NCBI GenBank assembly: GCA_913058555.1
Contig: CAJXRJ010000512.1
Coordinates: forward strand, 1 to 5,595
Reading direction: 5' to 3'
DNA: 5,595 nucleotides
Source: an uncultured bacterium
GTDB taxonomy: Bacteria > Planctomycetota > UBA1135 > GCA-002686595
The notes beneath the pieces are model-generated. The model was given only the letters and a program-made list of their open reading frames with translations, did not search any database and was not told the origin of the DNA. Within the stretch, counting starts at the first letter, position 1. Every line of letters begins with the position of its first letter. The translations under genes and the position numbers were made by a program. Positions 1-5,595 of the stretch are shown here, piece by piece.

Positions 1-47
1 TCTACACACTGCATATCGTCGGCAGCGTCGATGTGTATAAGAGACAG
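1..47 (+). other. Illumina Nextera P5-side adapter (non-genomic)
   Basis: Not biological. Bases 1-7 match the end of the P5 oligo (TCTACAC), and bases 8-15 (ACTGCATA) match the Nextera i5 index known as S506/N506. Bases 16-29 match the Nextera read-1 primer part (TCGTCGGCAGCGTC), and 30-47 match the transposon mosaic end (GATGTGTATAAGAGACAG). Compared with the standard oligo one A is missing between 29 and 30, probably a synthesis or sequencing deletion. The orientation fits adapter read-through of a short insert at the contig edge. Genomic sequence begins at base 48. Confidence 0.98.
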
Positions 48-152
48 ATCGTCAGCTTCCGATTCGCCACCAGCGAGGTCGCCTCGAGCGCCGCGGAAGT
101 CGTCGCCTACGGCACCGCGGTCCGCGTCCTGAGCGAAGAAGAGTCGAGCTAA
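48..152 (+). CDS. C-terminal fragment of a protein, possibly a WYL-domain transcriptional regulator
   Basis: This is the 3' end of a gene cut by the contig boundary: an open frame of 34 codons from the first genomic base to a TAA at 150-152. Codon use is like the neighbours, with nearly every third base G or C. The residues begin IVSFRFATSEVASSAAEV and end VVAYGTAVRVLSEEESS. The pattern of a hydrophobic strand, a helix, then a 'YG..V.VL' strand and an acidic tail resembles the C-terminal extension of WYL-domain regulators (PafC/YafY type), which typically ends with a 'G-x-x-V-x-VL-x-P' motif. The proline is missing here and the fragment is very short, so the family call is weak. That it is coding is better supported. 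It converges on the DsbA-family gene on the other strand, with only 10 bp between the two stop codons. Confidence 0.5.
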   Translation: MVSFRFATSEVASSAAEVVAYGTAVRVLSEEESS

Positions 153-162
153 GGTCGAGGGC

Positions 163-816
163 TCACCGGAGGCCAACGCCCGCCAATAGTGAATCCACTT
201 CGGCGGGTGGGATCCACCCACGGCACAGGACGGTGACCTCCCGGCCAGACCGCAAAGCGAGCGCCGGAAAGCCCCTCACCCCGAGGGATTCCTTGAGATC
301 GAAGTCGCGCCGAAGGCCGGCCAGGATCCCAGGGCTCCGAAGCGCCTTGACGAACTCGCCGCTCTCCAGGCCCAGGGCTTCGGCCACGCCCACAAGCGTC
401 GCCTCATCCGAGGGGTTGCGGGCCTCCAGGTAGTAGGCCCGCTGGATCCCCGCAAACATCGATGCCGCGAGGCCCGGCCCCATGGCCTCCGCGGCGAGTA
501 CCGCCCGGCAGGCAGGCCAAGTGGATCGGCGCGGGATGCACTCGCTCCAAAAGTCGTGGTTGAATGTCGCGCCCGTTCGCGCCGCCACCGCTCTCCAGGC
601 GCCTTGCACCATGGCCATCGTTTCCGCATCCATGGGCTCGTCGCTATCCGGTGCAAGCCCACCCATCACGAACCGGATGGGCACGGTGTCGCCCAATCGG
701 AGTTGGAGGTCGGCGATCACCGGCGCGAAGCCCCAGCACCACGAGCACATGGGGTCCGTCACGTAGAGGAGCTCAAGGTCCACAGGCTCATCACCCATAG
801 CGGACGATGGTCTCAT
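163..816 (-). CDS. DsbA-family thiol oxidoreductase, FrnE-like, cytoplasmic
   Basis: Predicted thiol-disulfide oxidoreductase/isomerase of the DsbA superfamily (FrnE-like, COG3531 type), 217 aa. The thioredoxin-fold strand LELLYVTDPM leads into the redox motif C24-S-W-C27 followed by WGF. This CSWCWG signature is typical of the group. The middle part is the inserted helical domain, with the family-typical STWPACRAVLAAE (98-110) and QRAYYLEARNPSD (125-137). The returning thioredoxin half carries the loop GVRGFPAL with the presumed cis-proline P184. No signal peptide or membrane segment is visible, so it probably acts in the cytoplasm. The gene overlaps the end of the upstream reductase gene, which indicates one transcript and probable translational coupling. 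Two starts are possible: ATG at 816, with an AAGG six bases upstream, or ATG at 798, which overlaps the reductase stop by 8 bp and removes the unconserved MRPSSA. The physiological substrate cannot be read from sequence. Confidence 0.9.
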   Translation of the reverse strand: MRPSSAMGDEPVDLELLYVTDPMCSWCWGFAPVIADLQLRLGDTVPIRFVMGGLAPDSDEPMDAETMAMVQGAWRAVAARTGATFNHDFWSECIPRRSTWPACRAVLAAEAMGPGLAASMFAGIQRAYYLEARNPSDEATLVGVAEALGLESGEFVKALRSPGILAGLRRDFDLKESLGVRGFPALALRSGREVTVLCRGWIPPAEVDSLLAGVGLR

Positions 817-1459
817 CCAATGCCTTGCGCTCTAAGGCCGGGACTTCGCATCCCTCGGATGGGTAGCCCACGGGGATCAGCAGGAACGCCTTCTCGTTCT
901 TGGGGCGGCCAAGGACGTCACCGAGGAAGCCCATTGGGCTAGGGGTGTGGGTCAGTGTCGCAAGGCCCGCATGGTTGAGGGCCGCGAGGAGCATGCCGCT
1001 GGCGATCCCCACCGACTCCTGGGTGTAGTAGTTCTGTCCGCGGGATCCATCGGCCTTGAGCTCGTAGGCCTGACGGAACACGACGATCAGTGCCGGGGCG
1101 ATCTCCAGGAAGGGCTTCTCGGAGTTGGTGCCAAACGGTCGCAGGTCGTCGAGCCACTCGTCGTTCATGCGCCCGCCGTAGTTCTCTTGCTCCTCCTCCT
1201 CGGCAGCGGCACGGACCTTGGCCTTGATGGCCGGGTCGGTGATCACGGCAAAGGTCCAGGGCTGCTTATGGGCGCCGGAAGGCGCTGTCCCGGCGGCTCG
1301 GATGCACTCGTCGAGCACACCCGCAGGAATCGGATCCGGGGAGAAGGTCCGCACGGACCGACGCCGGTCAGCGGTGTCCGCGAAGGCTTTCGCTCGCTCG
1401 AGCATGATCTCGGGCGTATGGCGAGTGAAAGAAAGGGGGATGAACGGTGCGTCGCCCAT
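791..1459 (-). CDS. Iodotyrosine deiodinase-like (IYD-family) FMN-dependent nitroreductase-fold enzyme
   Basis: 222-aa flavoprotein of the nitroreductase superfamily, IYD subgroup, which in animals reductively dehalogenates iodotyrosines using FMN. With the start at 1459, RRRSVR (32-37) is the FMN-phosphate segment and APSGAHKQPW (59-68) the flavin-binding loop. E90, Y94 and K115 fall at the spacing of the human IYD triad E157/Y161/K182, which grips the amino-acid part of the substrate. GRPKNEKAFLLIPVGYP (184-200) is the conserved C-terminal strand. Family alignment from memory puts FIPLSFTRHTPEIMLERA, close to this ATG, opposite the human VPLPHNRCTEAEML region, so I preferred 1459 to upstream starts at 1525 and 1576. 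No good Shine-Dalgarno sequence is seen at any of them. The true substrate in bacteria is uncertain: halotyrosines, or another phenolic amino acid. Its stop codon lies inside the following DsbA-family gene, so the two are co-transcribed. Confidence 0.88.
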   Translation of the reverse strand: MGDAPFIPLSFTRHTPEIMLERAKAFADTADRRRSVRTFSPDPIPAGVLDECIRAAGTAPSGAHKQPWTFAVITDPAIKAKVRAAAEEEEQENYGGRMNDEWLDDLRPFGTNSEKPFLEIAPALIVVFRQAYELKADGSRGQNYYTQESVGIASGMLLAALNHAGLATLTHTPSPMGFLGDVLGRPKNEKAFLLIPVGYPSEGCEVPALERKALDETIVRYG

Positions 1460-1591
1460 GGATTCGGCAGAGAGGAAAGGGGGCCTGGCTGAACCATGAT
1501 GGCCCGGGATCGTTAAGAAGAGCATGTCAGGCCCAAAACCAGCGAAGTGTGCGCTGGACGCCCGGCGACAGGGCACTACGTTACCGCAGCC
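1460..1591. promoter_or_regulatory. Divergent intergenic region between the reductase operon and the repeat-protein gene
   Basis: These 132 bp separate two genes transcribed away from each other, so they must hold promoters for both directions. I could not identify convincing -35/-10 boxes, an operator palindrome or a good ribosome binding site on either strand. The call rests on gene arrangement only. If the reductase used one of its upstream starts (1525 or 1576), the region would shrink accordingly. Confidence 0.4.
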
Positions 1592-3376
1592 ATGATGAGA
1601 CTGATTACCACCCTGCTAGTTCCCGCCCTGTTGGCACTCATTCCCCTGAGCGACGTCAGCCATGGGGCAGCTCCGGCACCCCCTGCTGTGGCCACCGCCC
1701 TGTCCCAGGGGGATGATCTGCCCGACCTGAAGGACGTGGTCGACGGCTCCGTTCGTTGGATCCGCTCGACCCAGAACCCAGAGGACGGCTCCTACGGCGG
1801 CGGCGTCGAGGCCACCGCATGGGTGCTTTACGCCCTGCGCGAGAGCCCCCGGGCCTATGTCGCGGCGGATGGCCCCTTCGTCAAGAAGGCCCTCGATTAC
1901 CTGGTCAGCCGCCAGGCCAAAGACGGGTCCATCGCGGATCCCAAGGCCGAGGGCCCGGCGAAAGTGGCCCAAACCCGCGTCGCCGCGGCGGCCCTCTCCG
2001 TGCATGCGGGAGCGACCACGGCCCCCGCCCTGGGCCGCGCAGCGGTTTGGCTTGCGAAGAACGGCGTGAACGCCCCCACGATGGACGGCATCGACATCCC
2101 GGAAACCGCTCCGGAGCAAACGAAGCTCGCCATGCGCCTGGTTTCGAGCCTCGGGAAGAACGGCTCCGTCGACGGCATCCGCGGCGCCGTGATCGAGACC
2201 TCCCGCACGGCCCACGCCCTGTCGGTGCTGCGCAAGAAGCTCACGCCCGAGACCGCCGGCGAGCGCCCGCAGATTGCCCCGCTCCCGAAGTTCAGCGAAG
2301 CGACCCAGGCCGAGATCGATGCGGCGGTCCTCAAGGGCGCCCGCTTCCTCCTCGTCGCCAGTGAAGACGGCAAATGGGGCGCACCCGGCCGCCCGGACGC
2401 GGGGCTGACCGCCATGGTGATCGGCGCGCTGCAAGTCGTCCCCGAGCCGCGCCCCGGCGACATCCAGACGACCATCGACTCTGGGCTCGCGTGGATCGCC
2501 ACGATGGCCAAAGACGACGGCTCCATCCACCAGGGACGCCTCAAGAACTACGTCACCTCGGCCGCCATCATGGCGCTCTCCAAGGACAAGAAGTACGCGG
2601 CCGTGGTCGCCAGGGCCGCCAAGTTCATCGAGCGCCTCCAGGCCGACGAAGGCGAGGGCTACTCCGAGGGCGATCTTTACTACGGCGGCATCGGCTACGG
2701 CGGGGACGAGCGTCCCGACCTTTCGAACCTCCAAATGGCCCTCGAGGCCCTGCGCGCCGCGGGCGCCAAGGAGGACGATCCCGCGATCCAGAACGCCCTG
2801 AAGTTCCTCGAACGCTGCCAGAACCGTTCGGAGTCCAACGACGTGGAGGTCACCCGGAAGGGCATCGTGATCAAATCCGGCGACGACGGCGGCGCGGGCT
2901 ACATGCCTGGCGACTCGAAGGCGGGCTTCATCACCCTGGCCGACGGCACCCAGGTCCCGCGCTCTTACGGATCCATGACCTACGCCCTCCTGAAGGGCTT
3001 CGCGATCGCCGGTCTCAAGAAGGACGACCCCCGGGTCGAGGCGTGCTGGAAGTGGCTCTCCGAGAACTACAACCTGGACGTGAACCCGGGCTTCGTGACC
3101 ACGAACGATCCGCTGGCCCCCTACCAGGGCCTCTTCTACTACTTCCACACGATGGCCAAGGCCCTGGACATCTACGGCGCTGAGGCGATCGTGACCAAGG
3201 ACGAAGTGAGCCACGACTGGCGCGCCGAACTCGCTGGCCGGCTCGTCTCCATGCAGAGCAAGGCCGACGGCTCTTGGGTGAACCGCAACGCTCCGCGCTG
3301 GTGGGAAGGCAACCCGGTCCTGGCCACGGCCTACGCGCTCCAGGCCCTCGGGGCGACCCGCAAGGACCTGAAGTGA
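1592..3376 (+). CDS. Secreted prenyltransferase/squalene-oxidase-repeat protein (alpha/alpha toroid), function unknown
   Basis: 594-aa exported protein. Residues 1-26 form a signal peptide: MMR, then a hydrophobic run LITTLLVPALLALIPL, then a small-residue end SHGA. This decides the ATG at 1592 over an in-frame GTG at 1547. The rest is a chain of helix pairs ending in QW-like turns: WIRSTQNPEDGSYGG (56-70), YLVSRQAKDGSI (103-114), FLLVASEDGKWG (252-263), WIATMAKDDGSI (301-312), FIERLQADEGEGYSEG (345-360), FLERCQN continuing to DGGAGYMPG (405-440), and LVSMQSKADGSW (551-562). Squalene-hopene cyclases and prenyltransferase beta subunits are built of such repeats. The cyclase acid motif DxDD is absent and no zinc-ligand set is evident, so this is probably not a classical cyclase. 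Family-typical segments include YYGGIGYGGDERPDLSN (363-379), RSYGSMTYALLK (457-468) and HDWRAEL (541-547). Secreted proteins of this kind are frequent in Planctomycetota; their role is not established. Confidence 0.88.
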   Translation: MMRLITTLLVPALLALIPLSDVSHGAAPAPPAVATALSQGDDLPDLKDVVDGSVRWIRSTQNPEDGSYGGGVEATAWVLYALRESPRAYVAADGPFVKKALDYLVSRQAKDGSIADPKAEGPAKVAQTRVAAAALSVHAGATTAPALGRAAVWLAKNGVNAPTMDGIDIPETAPEQTKLAMRLVSSLGKNGSVDGIRGAVIETSRTAHALSVLRKKLTPETAGERPQIAPLPKFSEATQAEIDAAVLKGARFLLVASEDGKWGAPGRPDAGLTAMVIGALQVVPEPRPGDIQTTIDSGLAWIATMAKDDGSIHQGRLKNYVTSAAIMALSKDKKYAAVVARAAKFIERLQADEGEGYSEGDLYYGGIGYGGDERPDLSNLQMALEALRAAGAKEDDPAIQNALKFLERCQNRSESNDVEVTRKGIVIKSGDDGGAGYMPGDSKAGFITLADGTQVPRSYGSMTYALLKGFAIAGLKKDDPRVEACWKWLSENYNLDVNPGFVTTNDPLAPYQGLFYYFHTMAKALDIYGAEAIVTKDEVSHDWRAELAGRLVSMQSKADGSWVNRNAPRWWEGNPVLATAYALQALGATRKDLK

Positions 3377-3450
3377 GTGGCTGGGGCGGGCCATTGACGC
3401 GCCCAGGTCCCCAGAAAGCACGAAGATCGGGCCTGCAAAAGACCGATCCA

Positions 3451-3486
3451 ACCGCGGCGCACGCTATCGTGCGCCGCGGTGCGTTT
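3451..3486 (+). terminator. Strong perfect hairpin, likely transcription terminator of the repeat-protein gene
   Basis: A perfect 13-bp stem (ACCGCGGCGCACG at 3451-3463 with CGTGCGCCGCGGT at 3468-3480) closes a four-base loop CTAT (3464-3467) and is followed by GCGTTT. It lies 74 bp after the stop of the repeat-protein gene and 62 bp before the protease ATG. This is the expected place for a terminator separating two same-strand genes. The T tract is only three bases long, so it is not a textbook intrinsic terminator. It could instead be an RNA-stabilising 3' stem. The structure itself is certain; the function is inferred. Confidence 0.6.
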
Positions 3487-3542
3487 GGGCCAATCCGGGC
3501 GCGCTCCCGCGACCAGAACGGCGCGCTACCACGCCGGAATCC

Positions 3543-4739
3543 ATGACGATGCAGGACGAGTTCGATTCGAAGGTCACCGTGGAAGGGTTCACGGTCCAGG
3601 ACGGTTCGCGGCGCGCCGCGACCTTGAACCTCACGGAAGCGGGCATCCGTCCAGCCGACGGAGACGGGCCCCTGATCCCCTGGACCGGCGTCGTCCTCAA
3701 GAAGGACGACGCCGACGGCGCCGTGCTCGTCACGGGCAAGGGGCTAGTGCTCGGGTCGACCGATCCCCTGTTCCTTCGTGTCCTCGAGGGCGCCGCCGGG
3801 AACGACCTCGACCGCCAGCTCGCAAAGCTCCAAGGCCTGGCCACTGGCTGGGCGCGCGGGCAGACCATCGGCTGCTTCGTCTTCTTCGGACTGATCGTCT
3901 GGGGCCTCATTTCGATGCCCGGCTGCTACCGAAACGCCGTCGACTCCGCGGTGGACAAGCTGCCCTATGAGAAGGCCGACAAGCCCCTCGGTGAGGCGGC
4001 CCAGGAGAGCATCGAGGTAGGGCCCGAGATCGAGGACGAAGAGGTCACGGCCGCCATCCAGGCCATGGTCGACCGTCTAGCCCCCCACTTCGAAGGCACC
4101 GACCTCGACCCCTCCATCGTCGAATGGAAAGTGCGCATCGTGGAGAGTGATGTGCCGAACGCCTTCGCGTTGCCGGGCGGCTACATCACCGTGTTCGACC
4201 AGCTCATCCGTGACGCCGATTCCGCCGACATGGTCGCGGGCGTCATCGGGCATGAGATGGCGCACGTGCTCCAACGGCACGGGCTCAAGCGCATCGCGAA
4301 CAAAATCGGGTTGTACGCGGGCATGATGGTGATCTTCGGCCAGAGCAGCGGCATCGTGGGCATTGCCGGCGAGCTTGGCGGCGTCGTGACCGAGCGCTGG
4401 TACGACCGCAGTCACGAATCCGAAGCGGACATCTTCGGTACCAAAGCCATGGTGAAGGCCGGCCTGGACCCGGACGCATTGGGACGCTTCTTCACGCTGC
4501 TGGGCAACAAGTACCCGGAAAGCCAGCTGCCCCCTGGGCTGCAGTTCCTCTCAACACACCCCGGCCACGACACGCGCACGTCCATGATCATGGACATGGT
4601 CAAGGACCTGGACGTACCGGACCCGCGGCCCCTGGACATCGACTGGGCGGATATCAAGTCACGCGTTTCCGTCGACGCTGGAACAGGCATCGCAGAAACC
4701 CCCGACGACGATTCAGACCCGGACGGGCGCGACGAATGA
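3543..4739 (+). CDS. Membrane-anchored M48-family zinc metalloprotease with N-terminal beta domain
   Basis: 398-aa predicted zinc endopeptidase of the M48 family (HtpX/BepA/Oma1 relatives, which handle protein or membrane quality control). Residues about 10-80 form a small beta-rich domain (repeated strands such as ATLNLTEAGIRP and GAVLVTGKGLVL, perhaps PH-like). A single membrane segment GQTIGCFVFFGLIVWGLISMPG (106-127) follows. The catalytic domain shows NAFALPGGYITVFDQLI (206-222), the zinc motif H237-E238-M-A-H241, a hydrophobic stretch (256-281), and S-H-E292-S-E-A-D296, giving the presumed third zinc ligand E292 and the conserved aspartate. LSTHPGHDTR (336-345) matches the family's 'THP...R' element. 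All catalytic residues are present. The C-terminus is an acidic, probably disordered tail (PDDDSDPDGRDE). There is no N-terminal signal peptide. ATG at 3549 is an alternative start, and neither has a strong ribosome binding site. The end overlaps the convergent DAHP synthase gene by 27 bp. Confidence 0.92.
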   Translation: MTMQDEFDSKVTVEGFTVQDGSRRAATLNLTEAGIRPADGDGPLIPWTGVVLKKDDADGAVLVTGKGLVLGSTDPLFLRVLEGAAGNDLDRQLAKLQGLATGWARGQTIGCFVFFGLIVWGLISMPGCYRNAVDSAVDKLPYEKADKPLGEAAQESIEVGPEIEDEEVTAAIQAMVDRLAPHFEGTDLDPSIVEWKVRIVESDVPNAFALPGGYITVFDQLIRDADSADMVAGVIGHEMAHVLQRHGLKRIANKIGLYAGMMVIFGQSSGIVGIAGELGGVVTERWYDRSHESEADIFGTKAMVKAGLDPDALGRFFTLLGNKYPESQLPPGLQFLSTHPGHDTRTSMIMDMVKDLDVPDPRPLDIDWADIKSRVSVDAGTGIAETPDDDSDPDGRDE

Positions 4740-5551
4740 GCGGCCCACCGCGGCGGCCATGATCCGGGCGTCGGCGATCAGGCCGGACAGCTCCCCTGGG
4801 AGCAGGGCCTGGGCGCCGTCGCTGCGCGCTTCTTTCGGGCGCGGATGACACTCCACGGCGACGCCGTCGGCGCCGGCCGCGATGGAGGCCCTGGAGAGGG
4901 GCGGGATGAGCGCGGGGATGCCTGCGGCGTGGCTGGGGTCCACGATGATCGGCAGGTGGGTCCACTGGCGCATGAGCGGAAGGACGGTGAGGTCGAGGGT
5001 GTTTCTCGTGGCGGTTTCGAACGTGCGGATGCCGCGCTCGCAGAGGATGATGCCCTCGGAGCCGAAGGCTGCGAGGTACTCGGCGGCTTGGAGCCACTCC
5101 TCGATCGTCGCGGAGAGCCCCCGCTTCAGCATCACCGGCTTGCCGGCTCTTGCGATGGCCTTGAGCAGCGTGAAGTTCTGCATGTTGCGGGCACCGACCT
5201 GGAGACAGTCGATGTCGTGGTCCAGGAACGCGGGCAGCTGCGCGGCGTCCATGATCTCGCTGATCACCGGCATGCCGACGGAGTCGCCTGCGGCCTTGAG
5301 CAGGCGCAGCCCCTCCTTCCCAAGGCCCTGGAACGCATACGGGCTCGTCCGGGGCTTGAAGCCCCCACCCCGCAGGACGTGGGCACCCGCGCGCTTCGCG
5401 ATGCCCGCGGCCTCGAGGATCACCTCCTTTCCCTCGACGCTGCACGGACCCGCGATCACGGTGATGCCGCGGCCCCCGAAGGGCACGCCGCCGACGTCCA
5501 CCACGGTGGGCGTGTCCCGGAACGCACGATCCACCCGGCGCCACGAGCCCC
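4713..5551 (-). CDS. aroF: 3-deoxy-7-phosphoheptulonate (DAHP) synthase, type I-beta, 5'-partial
   Basis: Condenses phosphoenolpyruvate and erythrose 4-phosphate to DAHP, the entry step of aromatic amino-acid synthesis. Counting from an in-frame GTG at 5534: AGPCSVE (28-34) with metal ligand C31, RGGGFKPRTSPYAFQG (55-70), GARNMQNF (114-121), KRG (137-139), ERG (166-168), DPSH (199-202) with H202, E228 in VECHP, and D239 in SDGAQAL. H202, E228 and D239 keep the spacing of Thermotoga maritima H272/E298/D309. I treat GTG 5534 as an internal valine. The frame stays open upstream, and SWRRVDRAFRD aligns with the conserved PYKLVSREFHP segment preceding the barrel in T. maritima. About 70 residues, possibly a ferredoxin-like regulatory domain, would then lie beyond the contig. 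If GTG 5534 were the true start, the protein would be a 273-aa unregulated short form. Sequence past 5551 is suspect (terminal palindrome). Gene symbols for this family vary (aroF, aroG, aroA). Confidence 0.93.
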
Positions 5552-5575
5552 GGGGCTCGTGGCGGCGGGTGGATC
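5528..5575. repeat. 24+24 bp near-perfect palindrome with no loop, abutting adapter
   Basis: The left arm 5528-5551 and right arm 5552-5575 are reverse complements with a single mismatch (G5538 opposite G5565) and no spacer. The right arm ends on exactly the base before the Nextera adapter. In a DAHP synthase gene there is no reason for such a structure, and the left arm fits the coding frame while the right arm does not extend the protein homology. The likeliest reading is a fold-back chimera formed during library preparation. A native palindrome is possible but less likely. Confidence 0.85.
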
Positions 5576-5595
5576 CTGTCTCTTATACACATCTC
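5576..5595 (-). other. Illumina Nextera P7-side adapter (non-genomic)
   Basis: CTGTCTCTTATACACATCTC is the reverse complement of the Nextera mosaic end plus one base. The final C identifies the read-2/i7-side adapter (continuing CGAGCCC), whereas the i5-side adapter would continue with GACGC. It is not genomic. Read from the minus strand, this adapter encodes the well-known artefact peptide MCIRDR, so any open reading frame starting with it is spurious. Confidence 0.97.

Noticed and set aside
201..215. Sequence CGGCGGGTGGGATCC resembling the right end of the terminal palindrome (5563-5576)
   Set aside because: It differs by one base over about 14 and lies in coding sequence (the GWIPP region of the DsbA-family gene). 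This is probably coincidence, not a dispersed repeat.
947..1492. A 181-codon plus-strand frame opposite the IYD-like gene
   Set aside because: The minus strand carries an unmistakable IYD-family protein. The plus-strand frame is a shadow with no motif.
1555..1591. Possible sigma-70-like promoter (TGGACG with a weak downstream box) before the repeat-protein gene
   Set aside because: The downstream hexamer does not match the consensus, and the implied start site would fall at the ATG itself. Not supportable.
3425..3448. Inverted repeat GATCGG/CCGATC around a 12-base loop just before the strong hairpin
   Set aside because: A six-base stem with a long loop is expected by chance in GC-rich DNA and adds little to the nearby 13-bp hairpin.
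1616..3451. A 611-codon open frame on the minus strand, fully antisense to the repeat-protein gene
   Set aside because: Its composition (rich in R, G, A, V, H, L, with no recognisable domain) is that of a GC-rich antisense shadow. The plus-strand gene has a signal peptide and clear family repeats.
4654..5592. A 312-codon minus-strand frame starting MCIRDR
   Set aside because: It starts in adapter sequence and is out of frame with the DAHP synthase motifs. Its arginine- and proline-rich translation shows no family resemblance.

Overview
The window is an assembled, probably metagenomic contig of high-GC bacterial DNA (about two-thirds G+C by eye, with codons strongly favouring G or C at the third position). 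Library adapter remains at both ends. Bases 1-47 are the Illumina/Nextera P5-side adapter with an 8-base i5 index, and bases 5576-5595 are the start of the P7-side Nextera adapter, so only about 48-5575 can be genomic. The last 24 genomic-looking bases (5552-5575) are an almost exact mirror of the 24 before them and stop exactly at the adapter. They may be a fold-back artefact.

Organism: the secreted prenyltransferase/squalene-oxidase-repeat protein at 1592-3376 is of a type I associate with Planctomycetota and similar large-genome Gram-negative bacteria. This assignment is tentative and rests on one gene family and base composition.

Layout from left to right: (1) 48-152, + strand, the last 34 codons of a gene that may be a WYL-domain regulator. 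(2) 163-1459, - strand, a two-gene overlapping operon: an iodotyrosine-deiodinase-like flavin reductase (upstream) and a cytoplasmic FrnE-like DsbA-family oxidoreductase (downstream). (3) 1460-1591, a divergent intergenic region. (4) 1592-3376, + strand, a secreted alpha/alpha-barrel protein built of squalene-cyclase-like repeats, followed by a strong perfect hairpin at 3451-3480. (5) 3543-4739, + strand, a membrane-anchored M48 zinc metalloprotease. (6) 4713-5551, - strand, a type I-beta DAHP synthase, the first enzyme of the shikimate pathway. It is missing its N-terminus at the contig end and overlaps the end of the protease gene by 27 bp.

Apart from the reductase/DsbA pair, the genes do not form an evident pathway. 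They look like ordinary chromosomal housekeeping and accessory genes. I see no mobile element, CRISPR array, tRNA, rRNA or defence-like system. The most interesting biological item is the bacterial deiodinase-like enzyme with a complete tyrosine-binding triad, co-translated with a thiol oxidoreductase. The most important practical items are the adapter sequence and the terminal palindrome.
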